Shown here: positions 10,449-18,144 of the stretch, one piece after another
Layout: each line of letters starts with the position of its first letter
Numbering within the stretch: the stretch's first letter is position 1
Source: Candidatus Protochlamydia amoebophila UWE25
Lineage (GTDB): Bacteria; Chlamydiota; Chlamydiia; Chlamydiales; Parachlamydiaceae
Direction: 5' to 3'
Length of the DNA: 64,000 bases
NCBI RefSeq assembly: GCF_000011565.2
Contig: NC_005861.2
Location: forward strand, 1,426,001 to 1,490,000
Position numbers and translations under genes: made by a program
The notes under the pieces: model-generated
What the model saw: the letters and a program-made list of their open reading frames with translations, nothing else
Databases searched by the model: none
Told to the model about the DNA's origin: nothing

Positions 10449-10640
10449 GAAAGGCGGCTTTGCGTTCACAGCTTCTTTAGGCTACCACTTCCCTCAAAAA
10501 GCCTATCTATAGTGGTTGCTACTAATTTCTTACTAAATTTATTTAGTCTAGCTAAAGTTAATCAAACAATTATCGTACTCCCCCTAACACCATACTTTAA
10601 AACGAGGGAGTTACTGTGCCTCCTTTTTCAACCTAACTTT
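10449..10640 (+). pseudogene. Degraded third copy of the tandem small hydrophobic gene
   Basis: Bases about 10449-10540 align with the 3' part of the two intact paralogues downstream. They share GCTTCTTTAGG, then CTACCACTTCCCTC against TTACCGCTTCCCTC, and GTTGCTACTAAT against GTTGCTGCTAAT. The frame still reads SFFRLPLPSKSLSIVVATN, comparable to SLGYRFPLKSISLVVAAN. Bases about 10597-10640 also match the decayed terminator and 3' flank of the first intact copy. The offset to the next copy is about 629 bases, close to the 620-base spacing of the intact pair. The 5' part is gone. Confidence 0.7.
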
Positions 10641-10796
10641 TATTTGTTATATTCATTCTAATCTCTTGATTGCCAATAAATCTTAATTTATAGTACTTAT
10701 TGACTACAAAAATCAAATTGTTAACATTAAATTTATAATTTATTAACATAGGTTTTTTATTATAAAAGGGTTCAACAAAAAAAAAGGAAAATTTTT

Positions 10797-11219
10797 ATGA
10801 GTATTCAATCTATCTATCATTCAACATCAAACGCTATTTCTAATTATGCTAGCCACATACCAAAAAACACTGTTAAAGCGGCAGTTGTTGCAGGAGCTTT
10901 CAGTTATGCTGTTAGTTTCTTAATCCTCAATAATGCAAAAGCATCTTCTGTATATGGTGCTATTGCAATCACTGCTACCTTGATTCATGGAGCGGTTAGT
11001 CCTCTATTTCAAAAATTTGCAAATGATCAGCATCAGCTAAGTTTGTTAGGAGAAACTTTGAGAACTGGTATTTCTTGTGTAGGAAGTTTTGCCCTCGCAG
11101 CTTCTTTAGGTTACCGCTTCCCTCTAAAAAGTATATCTCTAGTCGTTGCTGCTAATCTCTTCCCATATCTTCTTGGTACACCTTGCACAAGTAAATTGAC
11201 ACATCGTGTGATCGCTTAA
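10797..11219 (+). CDS. Small hydrophobic protein, tandem paralogue 1
   Basis: Protein of 140 residues with no recognised family. Three or four hydrophobic segments are visible (about 29-47, 51-70, 90-105 and 112-127), so it is probably an integral membrane protein. AAGGAAAA lies 7 bases before the ATG. A near-identical upstream sequence and an extremely similar gene follow 620 bases downstream, so the pair is a tandem duplication including control sequences. It has its own terminator. By context it could be an inclusion-membrane (Inc-like) protein, but the paired hydrophobic hairpin typical of Incs is not clear-cut. Confidence 0.75.
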   Translation: MSIQSIYHSTSNAISNYASHIPKNTVKAAVVAGAFSYAVSFLILNNAKASSVYGAIAITATLIHGAVSPLFQKFANDQHQLSLLGETLRTGISCVGSFALAASLGYRFPLKSISLVVAANLFPYLLGTPCTSKLTHRVIA

Positions 11220-11226
11220 CTTTTAA

Positions 11227-11256
11227 AATGAGGGGGATAATTACCCCCTCATTTTT
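11227..11256 (+). terminator. Intrinsic terminator of paralogue 1
   Basis: The stem AATGAGGGGG pairs with CCCCCTCATT around a seven-base loop and ends in a T run. It starts 8 bases after the stop codon. Confidence 0.88.
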
Positions 11257-11416
11257 CAACTTATCTTTCTTTTTTACCTTCTATTTACTTAAATTTTATG
11301 ACGAACTTCTTTGAATATTTGCTGATGATAAAAAATAAGTATTTAATTTTAAATTTATCATCTATTAATGCAGTCCTTTTATCAGAGAGTTTAACACAAA
11401 AAAAAGGAAAATTTTT

Positions 11417-11836
11417 ATGAGTATGCAATCTATCTATCATTCAACGTCAAACACTATTTCTAATTATGCTAGCCACATACCAGAAAATACTGCTAAAGCG
11501 GCTGTTATTTCGGGAGCTTTCAATTTTGCAGTTGGTTTCTTAATCCTCAACAATGAAAAAGCATCCTCTTTACGTGGTGCTATTGCAATCACTGCTACCT
11601 TGATTCATGGAGCGATTAGTCCTCTATTTCAAAAATTTGGAAATAATCGGCAGGAGCTAAGTTTTGTAGGAGAAGCTTTGAGAACTAGCATTTCCTATGC
11701 AGGAAGTTTTGCCCTCGCAGCTTCTTTGGGTTACCGCTTCCCTCTAAAAAGTATATCTCTAGTCGTTGCTGCTAATCTCTTCCCAAAACTTTTTGCATCT
11801 AGCAGAACTGATTATGCACATTCCCTGTTTGTTTAA
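11417..11836 (+). CDS. Small hydrophobic protein, tandem paralogue 2
   Basis: Protein of 139 residues, roughly four-fifths identical to its upstream neighbour and with the same hydrophobic segments and the same AAGGAAAA ribosome site. The sequences diverge at the C-terminus (LFASSRTDYAHSLFV against LLGTPCTSKLTHRVIA). Middle substitutions are conservative, which suggests both copies are kept under selection. Function unknown; membrane location inferred. It has its own, less perfect, terminator. Confidence 0.75.
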   Translation: MSMQSIYHSTSNTISNYASHIPENTAKAAVISGAFNFAVGFLILNNEKASSLRGAIAITATLIHGAISPLFQKFGNNRQELSFVGEALRTSISYAGSFALAASLGYRFPLKSISLVVAANLFPKLFASSRTDYAHSLFV

Positions 11837-11844
11837 TTTTTAAA

Positions 11845-11876
11845 ATAAGAGGGGGAATAATTATCCCTTCTCTTTT
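11845..11876 (+). terminator. Intrinsic terminator of paralogue 2
   Basis: AGAGGGGGA pairs with TCCCTTCTCT (one bulge) around ATAATTA and is followed by TTTTT. It is the counterpart of the terminator after paralogue 1 and may also serve the convergent tspO gene. Confidence 0.78.
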
Positions 11877-11957
11877 TCGATTGATCTTTCCTTTATTTGT
11901 CCTATTCATCCTATTTAATCGCCCTATTTCCCTGCAAATCTCTACTTTTGACGCCTA

Positions 11958-12422
11958 TTAATTATAAAAAACAATAAATGCATTTAAGTACCAAGCGAAA
12001 CTGATCCAAATCCAATAAGGCCATAAAAGTTGGCTAGCCAGTTTAGAGTGTTGATAAAACACGTTTATTGTGTTTAAAACTAATCCCCATAAAATCATCA
12101 AATTCAACAAAGCTATAAAAGGGAGTTGTAAATAGAAAAAAATCCACGACCAAAGAAAATTACAAATAAGTTGAACACCAAAAATAAAAAAAGCAGGCTT
12201 TTTATTTTTTGTAGGGCTGATCCAAATCAAATATAATGCAATAGCCATGAATACATAAAGAAAGGTCCAAACAATAGGAAAGACAATATTAGGAGGAGTA
12301 AGAGATGATTTTATAAGCGTTGGATACCACTGATGAACACTAGAGGAAGTGATCCAGCCACATGCCCAACCCCCTCCGACGCAAATCAACAAACAAATCA
12401 CTAATTTTAAAATATGACTCAT
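11958..12422 (-). CDS. tspO: TspO/MBR family membrane protein
   Basis: Five-helix membrane protein of 154 residues related to the mitochondrial benzodiazepine receptor (TSPO). Bacterial and mitochondrial members bind porphyrins and sterols. Family marks are SSLTPPNIVFPIVWTFLY (the PPxWxFxxVWT-like loop and helix 2), aromatic-rich helices and the C-terminal WPYWIWISFAWYLNAF. It is read toward the hydrophobic gene pair and away from the quinol oxidase operon. Porphyrin or heme handling would fit with the heme-copper oxidase and heme O synthase genes next door, but that link is only positional. Confidence 0.92.
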   Translation of the reverse strand: MSHILKLVICLLICVGGGWACGWITSSSVHQWYPTLIKSSLTPPNIVFPIVWTFLYVFMAIALYLIWISPTKNKKPAFFIFGVQLICNFLWSWIFFYLQLPFIALLNLMILWGLVLNTINVFYQHSKLASQLLWPYWIWISFAWYLNAFIVFYN

Positions 12423-12720
12423 CCTTCCGCCCTCTTATTACTTCACGCATAAAACCTTTTAAATAGTCTGTATACGTATTTTGCCATCAATTCATCTTCT
12501 TTCTGTAAGTTTTAATAGCCATAAAACCGCAGATATGATTATTTTGAAAATTTATACCATTCAAAAATAAATGTATAATAGTTAGAGATAAATCAATGCG
12601 TGATAGCAAATCTCAAACGCGTCGCTTAAACCAGATAATTAATTCTTATAGGCAAATGATTTAGATATTGAATGGAAATTCTCCATAAATCTCGCCCTAA
12701 TTAAAGGAATAAACTTAAAG

Positions 12721-13608
12721 ATGAAAGCAGCTAGAAAATCTGTCTTTTACATGCTATTTTTTACCGGCTTAATCTTGTTTTTGATTTTGATTATGCAGGT
12801 TTTAGAGATTTTACATTTCAAAGAATTTATCGCGATTTTATTTCCAGAAGGGTGGGTTGCTGTCAAAGAACGAAATCTTCTTTTGATAATTCAAGCCTTA
12901 ATGCTTTTGGTGGTTATTCCTGTCTACATTTTGACATTTGTTTTTTCATGGAAATATAGTGCGGATAACCCCAAAGGAAAATATGATCCAGATCTAGTTG
13001 ATAACAAATTTGCAGAATTTATTTGGTGGGGCATTCCCTTAGTCTTAATAATATTTCTGAGCGTCTTAACATGGGTAAAAACAGCTGAACTCGATCCTTA
13101 TAAGCCCATTATCTCAGATAAAAAAGAAATCACTATTCAAGTCATCGCTTTGCAATGGAAATGGCTGTTTATCTATCCTGAAGAAAAAATTGCTACTATT
13201 AATTTTCTACAAATCCCTCAAGACACCCCAATTCATTTTGAAATTACTGCCGATGCCCCCATGAATTCATTTTGGATCCCTGAACTTGGAGGACAAATTT
13301 ATGCAATGCCGAGTATGCAGACCGAGCTTTACTTAATTGCCAATCACACAGGAGATTATCGAGGATCTTCTGCAAATTTAAGTGGAGAAGGATTTTCAGG
13401 AATGAATTTCATTACAAGATCTTCAACAGAAGAAGAGTATCAACAATGGTTAACTTCTGCGAAGCAATCGAACAATATTCTAAATCAAAACGAATATAAT
13501 CTAATCGCAAAACCCAGTAAAAACAATCCAGTAGAAATTTATCGATTAGAAGAAAATTCTCTTTTTGATCTAACAATTGATAAATACATGTACCCTCAAA
13601 AGAAATAA
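12721..13608 (+). CDS. cyoA: Cytochrome bo-type ubiquinol oxidase subunit II
   Basis: Subunit II of a heme-copper quinol oxidase, 295 residues. Three hydrophobic segments (about 10-30, 52-75 and 98-118) precede a cupredoxin-like periplasmic domain with VIALQWKWLFIYPEEKIATIN, MNSFWIPELGGQIYAMPSM and SGEGFSGMNF. The CuA ligands of cytochrome c oxidases are absent, and the protein contains no cysteine at all, so it must use quinol. It also lacks the lipobox cysteine known from E. coli CyoA. AAGGA lies upstream of the ATG. First gene of cyoABCDE. Confidence 0.93.
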   Translation: MKAARKSVFYMLFFTGLILFLILIMQVLEILHFKEFIAILFPEGWVAVKERNLLLIIQALMLLVVIPVYILTFVFSWKYSADNPKGKYDPDLVDNKFAEFIWWGIPLVLIIFLSVLTWVKTAELDPYKPIISDKKEITIQVIALQWKWLFIYPEEKIATINFLQIPQDTPIHFEITADAPMNSFWIPELGGQIYAMPSMQTELYLIANHTGDYRGSSANLSGEGFSGMNFITRSSTEEEYQQWLTSAKQSNNILNQNEYNLIAKPSKNNPVEIYRLEENSLFDLTIDKYMYPQKK

Positions 13609-13615
13609 TTAAAAT

Positions 13616-15577
13616 ATGTTTGGTAAACTTACTTTAGAATCTTTTAAACATGAATCCAGTCAAAATTTTGCTGTAGTGATGATGCTTATTAGCGGTATCG
13701 CTTTGATTGGCCTGATTTTTTATCTTAAAAGATGGAAATGGCTTTGGAATGAATGGATCACGACAGTTGATCCCAAACGCATCGGAATTATGTATATTAT
13801 TGTTGTATTGATCATGTTTTTTAAAGGATTTACAGATGCTTTAATGATTAGATTGCAACAAGCCTTATCTGTCGGAGAATCTCAAGGGTTTATTTCTTCT
13901 ACACATTTTCAAGAAGTTTTTTCTGCCCATGGAACAACAATGATCTTTTTTGTAGCCATGGGAGCAGTCTTTGGGCTTTTAAATTTAATTATTCCTTTGC
14001 AAATCGGCGCTAGAGACGTTGCTTTCCCCTTCTTAAATGCGGTTAGCTTTTGGCTTTTTACAGCCGGGGCAATGCTAACACTCATTTCACTTGCCATTGG
14101 TCAATTTTCAATAGCCGGATGGTTAGCCTATCCTCCTCTTTCGGCTCTAGAATACAGTCCCGGCGAAGGAGTTGATTACTGGATTTGGATGTTACAAATT
14201 TCAGGAATCGGAAGCACACTTTCCGGGATTAACTTTCTTGTAACCATCCTAAAAATGCGCTGTCCTGGAATGACTTTAATGAAGATGCCTATCTTTGTTT
14301 GGAGTAGTTTGTGCTCAATGGTTTTAATCATCTTTGCCTTCCCAATTCTAACTGCAACTTTATTTATGTTTTCGCTAGATCGTTACCTAGACATGCACTT
14401 TTTTACGACTGGTGGTGGAGGAAACCCGATGATGTATGTGAACTTGATTTGGGCATGGGGGCATCCGGAGGTCTATATTCTGATTTTACCCATTTTTGGA
14501 GTTTTCTCTGAAATTGTTCCCACTTTTTCAGAAAAAAGGTTATTTGGGTATGTCTCTATGGTTTGGGCTCTCGTTTTAATTGCTTTTTTCTCTTTTGTCG
14601 TTTGGGTCCACCATTTCTTTACAATGGGAGCTAGCCCACATGTCAATGCCCTTTTCGGGATTTTGACGATGATTATCGCTATTCCAACAGGTGTTAAAAT
14701 CTTTAATTGGCTCTTCACAAAATTTCGAGGGCGGGTTCATTTTACCTCTCCCATGCTTTGGTTCTTCGCTTTCTTGTTAAATTTTACAATTGCTGGAATG
14801 ACAGGTATTTTACTAGCTTCCCCTCCCGTTGATTACCAAGTTCATAATAGTTTATTTTTAATTGCCCATTTTCATGGAATGGTAATTGGCGGTGTTCTAT
14901 TTGGATTTTTTGCGGGATTTACTTATTGGTTTCCTAAGTTTACGGGTTTTATGTTGGATGAAAAACTAAATAGATATGCTTTTTGGTGTTGGCTAAGTGG
15001 ATTTTTGCTAGCCTTTATGCCTCTTTATATGCTTGGTTTCATGGGGGCGACAAGACGATTAGACCACTATGACGTTTCGACAGGATGGCACCCTCTCTTC
15101 TTGATTGTTGCTTTTGGAGCTTTTATCATAGCATGTGGAGCATTTATTCAATTTTTTGGATTATTTTGGAGTATTAAAAATCGCAAAAAGAATTGGGATA
15201 GTACAGGTGGCGATCCATGGAATGGAAGAACTCTAGAATGGTCTATTCCTTCTCCTGTTCCCATTTATAATTTTGCCATTATTCCAACAGTCGATCAAAT
15301 CGACCCTTTTTGGGCAATTAAGCGAGGTGTCGCACCCGAACAGAAAAAAAATTATGAAGATATTTATTTACCTAAAAATACCCCTATGGCTTTTTATATA
15401 GGGACTTTAAGTTTGATTTTCGGATTTGCAATGACATGGCATATTTGGTGGCTTGCTTTAGGAAGTTTTGTCGGAATTCTAGCTTGTCTGATTGTTCGAT
15501 TATCTCACGATGATCCTCATGAAGTCATTACTGTTGCTGAAATCAAAAAAATAGAAGCTTCCTATTCAAAGAGGTAA
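13616..15577 (+). CDS. cyoB: Cytochrome bo-type ubiquinol oxidase subunit I
   Basis: Catalytic heme-copper subunit that reduces oxygen and pumps protons, 653 residues against 663 in E. coli. The heme and CuB ligands are visible: SAHGTTMIF (low-spin heme His), WGHPEVYILILP (CuB His and cross-linked Tyr), VWVHHFFTMG (CuB His pair) and LIAHFHGMVIGG (heme His pair). About 14-15 hydrophobic helices can be counted, as in CyoB. It begins 7 bases after cyoA. Antisense frames within it are shadows. Confidence 0.96.
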   Translation: MFGKLTLESFKHESSQNFAVVMMLISGIALIGLIFYLKRWKWLWNEWITTVDPKRIGIMYIIVVLIMFFKGFTDALMIRLQQALSVGESQGFISSTHFQEVFSAHGTTMIFFVAMGAVFGLLNLIIPLQIGARDVAFPFLNAVSFWLFTAGAMLTLISLAIGQFSIAGWLAYPPLSALEYSPGEGVDYWIWMLQISGIGSTLSGINFLVTILKMRCPGMTLMKMPIFVWSSLCSMVLIIFAFPILTATLFMFSLDRYLDMHFFTTGGGGNPMMYVNLIWAWGHPEVYILILPIFGVFSEIVPTFSEKRLFGYVSMVWALVLIAFFSFVVWVHHFFTMGASPHVNALFGILTMIIAIPTGVKIFNWLFTKFRGRVHFTSPMLWFFAFLLNFTIAGMTGILLASPPVDYQVHNSLFLIAHFHGMVIGGVLFGFFAGFTYWFPKFTGFMLDEKLNRYAFWCWLSGFLLAFMPLYMLGFMGATRRLDHYDVSTGWHPLFLIVAFGAFIIACGAFIQFFGLFWSIKNRKKNWDSTGGDPWNGRTLEWSIPSPVPIYNFAIIPTVDQIDPFWAIKRGVAPEQKKNYEDIYLPKNTPMAFYIGTLSLIFGFAMTWHIWWLALGSFVGILACLIVRLSHDDPHEVITVAEIKKIEASYSKR

Positions 15578-15585
15578 TAAAACCA

Positions 15586-16221
15586 ATGAGTTCATCTTTA
15601 ATAGTTCATCATCAAGATACCCTTGATCGGCAACCCGATATTCGTGCTCCAGATCCACATCAAGATACATTTTCTAAAACGTATTTCGGATTTTGGATGT
15701 ATTTAATGACAGATTGTTTACTTTTTGCCACCCTTTTTTGTACATATGCAGTTTTACATAAAAGTACGTTTGGAGGCCCTTCTTCACACGAACTATTCCA
15801 ACTGCCAACAGCATTTATAGAAACATTGATCTTACTATTAAGTAGTATGACATGTGGATTAAGCATGCTCGCTGCCGTTAAAAGTCAAAAAAAATATGTG
15901 ATCGGATGGTTGATTATTACATTCTGTTTAGGAAGTAGCTTTCTTTTCTTAGAAATTCAAGAGTTCTCTCTTCTGATTCGAGAAGGAAATGGCTTTGATA
16001 GGAGCGCCTTTTTGTCCTCTTTCTTTACTCTCGTAGGAACGCATGGGTTGCATATTACATTTGGATTATTATGGATGATCGTGATGATTGCTCAAGTCAT
16101 TTATCAAGGTATTACGCTTTCTACTTTTCGCCGTCTAGCCCTGTTTAGCTTGTTTTGGCATTTTCTTGATTTAATTTGGATTTCGATATTTACATTTGTT
16201 TATTTACTGGGAGTAGCTTAA
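15586..16221 (+). CDS. cyoC: Cytochrome bo-type ubiquinol oxidase subunit III
   Basis: Five-helix structural subunit of the oxidase, 211 residues. TYFGFWMYLMTDCLLFATLF and VGTHGLHITFGLLWM match the conserved helices of the COX3/CyoC family, and FWHFLDLIWISIFTFVYL is the C-terminal helix. It starts 8 bases after cyoB and its stop abuts the cyoD start, so translational coupling is likely. Confidence 0.94.
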   Translation: MSSSLIVHHQDTLDRQPDIRAPDPHQDTFSKTYFGFWMYLMTDCLLFATLFCTYAVLHKSTFGGPSSHELFQLPTAFIETLILLLSSMTCGLSMLAAVKSQKKYVIGWLIITFCLGSSFLFLEIQEFSLLIREGNGFDRSAFLSSFFTLVGTHGLHITFGLLWMIVMIAQVIYQGITLSTFRRLALFSLFWHFLDLIWISIFTFVYLLGVA

Positions 16222-16584
16222 ATGTGTCATGAACTAAATTTAGATGATGTAAAGAAAGAATGGCATGGAACAATTAAATCTTATGTCATAGGCTTTACAG
16301 CCTCGTTAATCTTAACACTCCTTTCCTTTTCCTTTGTTTTTTTTAAAATTTTAAAAGGACAAGATTTAGTCTATACCTTGATAGGTTTCGCCCTAACACA
16401 GACATTTGTTCAGCTAGTCTTCTTTTTGCATATTGGGCAAGAACCTAAACCCCGGTGGGAAAGCATTGCTTTAGGCTTTACAATATTAATTTTACTCATC
16501 GTCGTTATCGGATCACTTTGGATTATGCATGATTTGAATGAACGCATGATGGGGTATATGACCCAAGAAATGACACATGATTAA
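16222..16584 (+). CDS. cyoD: Cytochrome bo-type ubiquinol oxidase subunit IV
   Basis: Small three-helix subunit of 120 residues needed for assembly of the CuB centre in the E. coli enzyme. SYVIGFTASLILTLLSFSFV, LTQTFVQLVFFLHIG and the C-terminal helix ending LWIMHDLNERMM match the family. The start codon directly follows the cyoC stop. The end overlaps the cyoE start by 8 bases, so the operon is tightly coupled. Confidence 0.92.
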   Translation: MCHELNLDDVKKEWHGTIKSYVIGFTASLILTLLSFSFVFFKILKGQDLVYTLIGFALTQTFVQLVFFLHIGQEPKPRWESIALGFTILILLIVVIGSLWIMHDLNERMMGYMTQEMTHD

Positions 16585-17428
16585 CTACTATTTATTATTG
16601 ACTAAGCCAGGAATTATTCTTGGCAACCTCGTCACAGTGATGGCCGGTTTTTTATTAGCTTCAAAAGGGCAATTTCAATTTGGACTTTTTTTTTCAACAA
16701 TCCTGGGTTTAGCTTTCATCATGGCTTCTGGATGTGTATTTAATAACTACATTGATCTTGAAAAAGATCGACTTATGAAACGAACTCAGAACAGACCTCT
16801 TGTTATAGGAGTAATTTTTGAAAAACAAGCTATTGTATTTGGATTAGCTTTAGCAATCGTTGGAGCTATTATTTTATATTTCTATACCAATCTTTTAACG
16901 CTAGTTATCGCTGAATTGGGATTTATTATTTATGTTTTCTTTTATAGTATTTGGAAAAGTCGGACAGTTTACGGAACGGCGATAGGAAGCCTAGCAGGAG
17001 CTGTTCCACCTCTTGTTGGTTATTGTGCAGTCAGCAATCAATTAGATTTAGGAGCTTTTATTTTATTTGCCATGATGGTGTTTTGGCAAATGCCCCATTT
17101 TTTTTCTATTGCTATTTATCGTCTGCAAGACTATTCGGCAGCTAACATTCCAGTTTTACCTCTGAAAAAAGGAATTCAAATAACGAAAATTCGCATCCTT
17201 TTGTATATTATTATCTTCACATTGACATCCAGCTTATTGACATTTTTCCATTTTACCGGATCTCTTTATTTGATTCTGACAATCGGATTAGGTCTGACAT
17301 GGCTACTCATGGGATTGAGAGGTTTAAAAACTTCTAATGATCAACAATGGGCACAACAGATGTTTCGTTTTTCTCTTGTTATCATCAGTGTTCTTTCTCT
17401 AACCATCCCATTCGATTTGGTAAACTAA
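16577..17428 (+). CDS. cyoE: Protoheme IX farnesyltransferase (heme O synthase)
   Basis: Membrane prenyltransferase that adds farnesyl to heme B to make the heme O used by the CyoB active site, 283 residues with about eight helices. Asp-rich motifs are visible: NNYIDLEKDRLMKRTQNRP (NxxxDxxxD) and, after the central loop, the DYSAANIPVLPLKKG region. It overlaps cyoD by 8 bases and completes cyoABCDE. A weak terminator follows 22 bases after the stop. Confidence 0.95.
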   Translation: MINYYLLLTKPGIILGNLVTVMAGFLLASKGQFQFGLFFSTILGLAFIMASGCVFNNYIDLEKDRLMKRTQNRPLVIGVIFEKQAIVFGLALAIVGAIILYFYTNLLTLVIAELGFIIYVFFYSIWKSRTVYGTAIGSLAGAVPPLVGYCAVSNQLDLGAFILFAMMVFWQMPHFFSIAIYRLQDYSAANIPVLPLKKGIQITKIRILLYIIIFTLTSSLLTFFHFTGSLYLILTIGLGLTWLLMGLRGLKTSNDQQWAQQMFRFSLVIISVLSLTIPFDLVN

Positions 17429-17450
17429 AAAATGCAATTTACTTTAACGG

Positions 17451-17470
17451 GCCCTAAAGGGCTTTTCTTG
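17451..17470 (+). terminator. Weak terminator after the cyo operon
   Basis: GCCC-TAAA-GGGC followed by TTTTCTT. The stem is short but GC-rich against an AT-rich background. Confidence 0.5.
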
Positions 17471-18040
17471 CCACCCTATTTTAGAAAGCTGGGAAGAGGA
17501 AAAGAGACGAGAAATAATGTTCTGCCGAATGAAGTAATCCTGGCAAATACGTCCTTAAAAATTTTTAGAGGGCCTATTTAAAAAACAGGAAGGACGCGTC
17601 AAGCATCATCTTTAATAAGTATTACAGAATGACTCAAATGACATTTGTCATTTTTGGATTAAATCCTTGAAAATTACGCTTAACTTCAAAAGATATCACA
17701 ATCCCTCTGTAATTTGATTTTTCCATCTATAAAAAGCGGCCTTTATCACTTTATCTTGCAGGAAATTTTCTAAAATTTGACGCTTAACTTTTGCCTATTT
17801 TAAGGCTATCTGTTCCTTATAAATTGACATTTTAAAGGCGAAAAATTTTATTAAATAAACATTTAAAATGGTTCAGCTTCGGGGGAACAGACCGATAAGT
17901 CCAATAGCAGAAAAATCTATTTCTAAATTGACCTTTTTCAAAGTTCAGATCTAATACATTTAAAGCTTCTACTATTCACAAACAGAAAATGCCCATTAAG
18001 CAGTTTATATTAGGATATAATTTTAATTTGCGGTAAAAAA
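17471..18040. other. Gap between the cyo operon and the F-box/OTU gene
   Basis: No coding frame with a start and ribosome site was found. Short scrambled segments are present but none could be assigned to a family. The right end carries the inverted repeat at 18041-18102. Confidence 0.45.
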
Positions 18041-18102
18041 AGAATTATTTATTCCGATAGAAAGCTTTATTCAAAAAATCAAACTTTTTCGGAAATAATT
18101 CT
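18041..18102. repeat. Inverted repeat just upstream of the F-box/OTU gene
   Basis: AGAATTATTT-ATT-CCGA (18041-18057) pairs with TCGGAAATAATTCT (18089-18102) across a 31-base loop; the left arm has a 3-base bulge. It ends 42 bases before the start codon. It could be a regulator site, a leader hairpin or a relic of an insertion. Confidence 0.5.
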
Positions 18103-18144
18103 ATAAAATAAACGACTACTATTTTTAATAGAAGGCCAACATCT

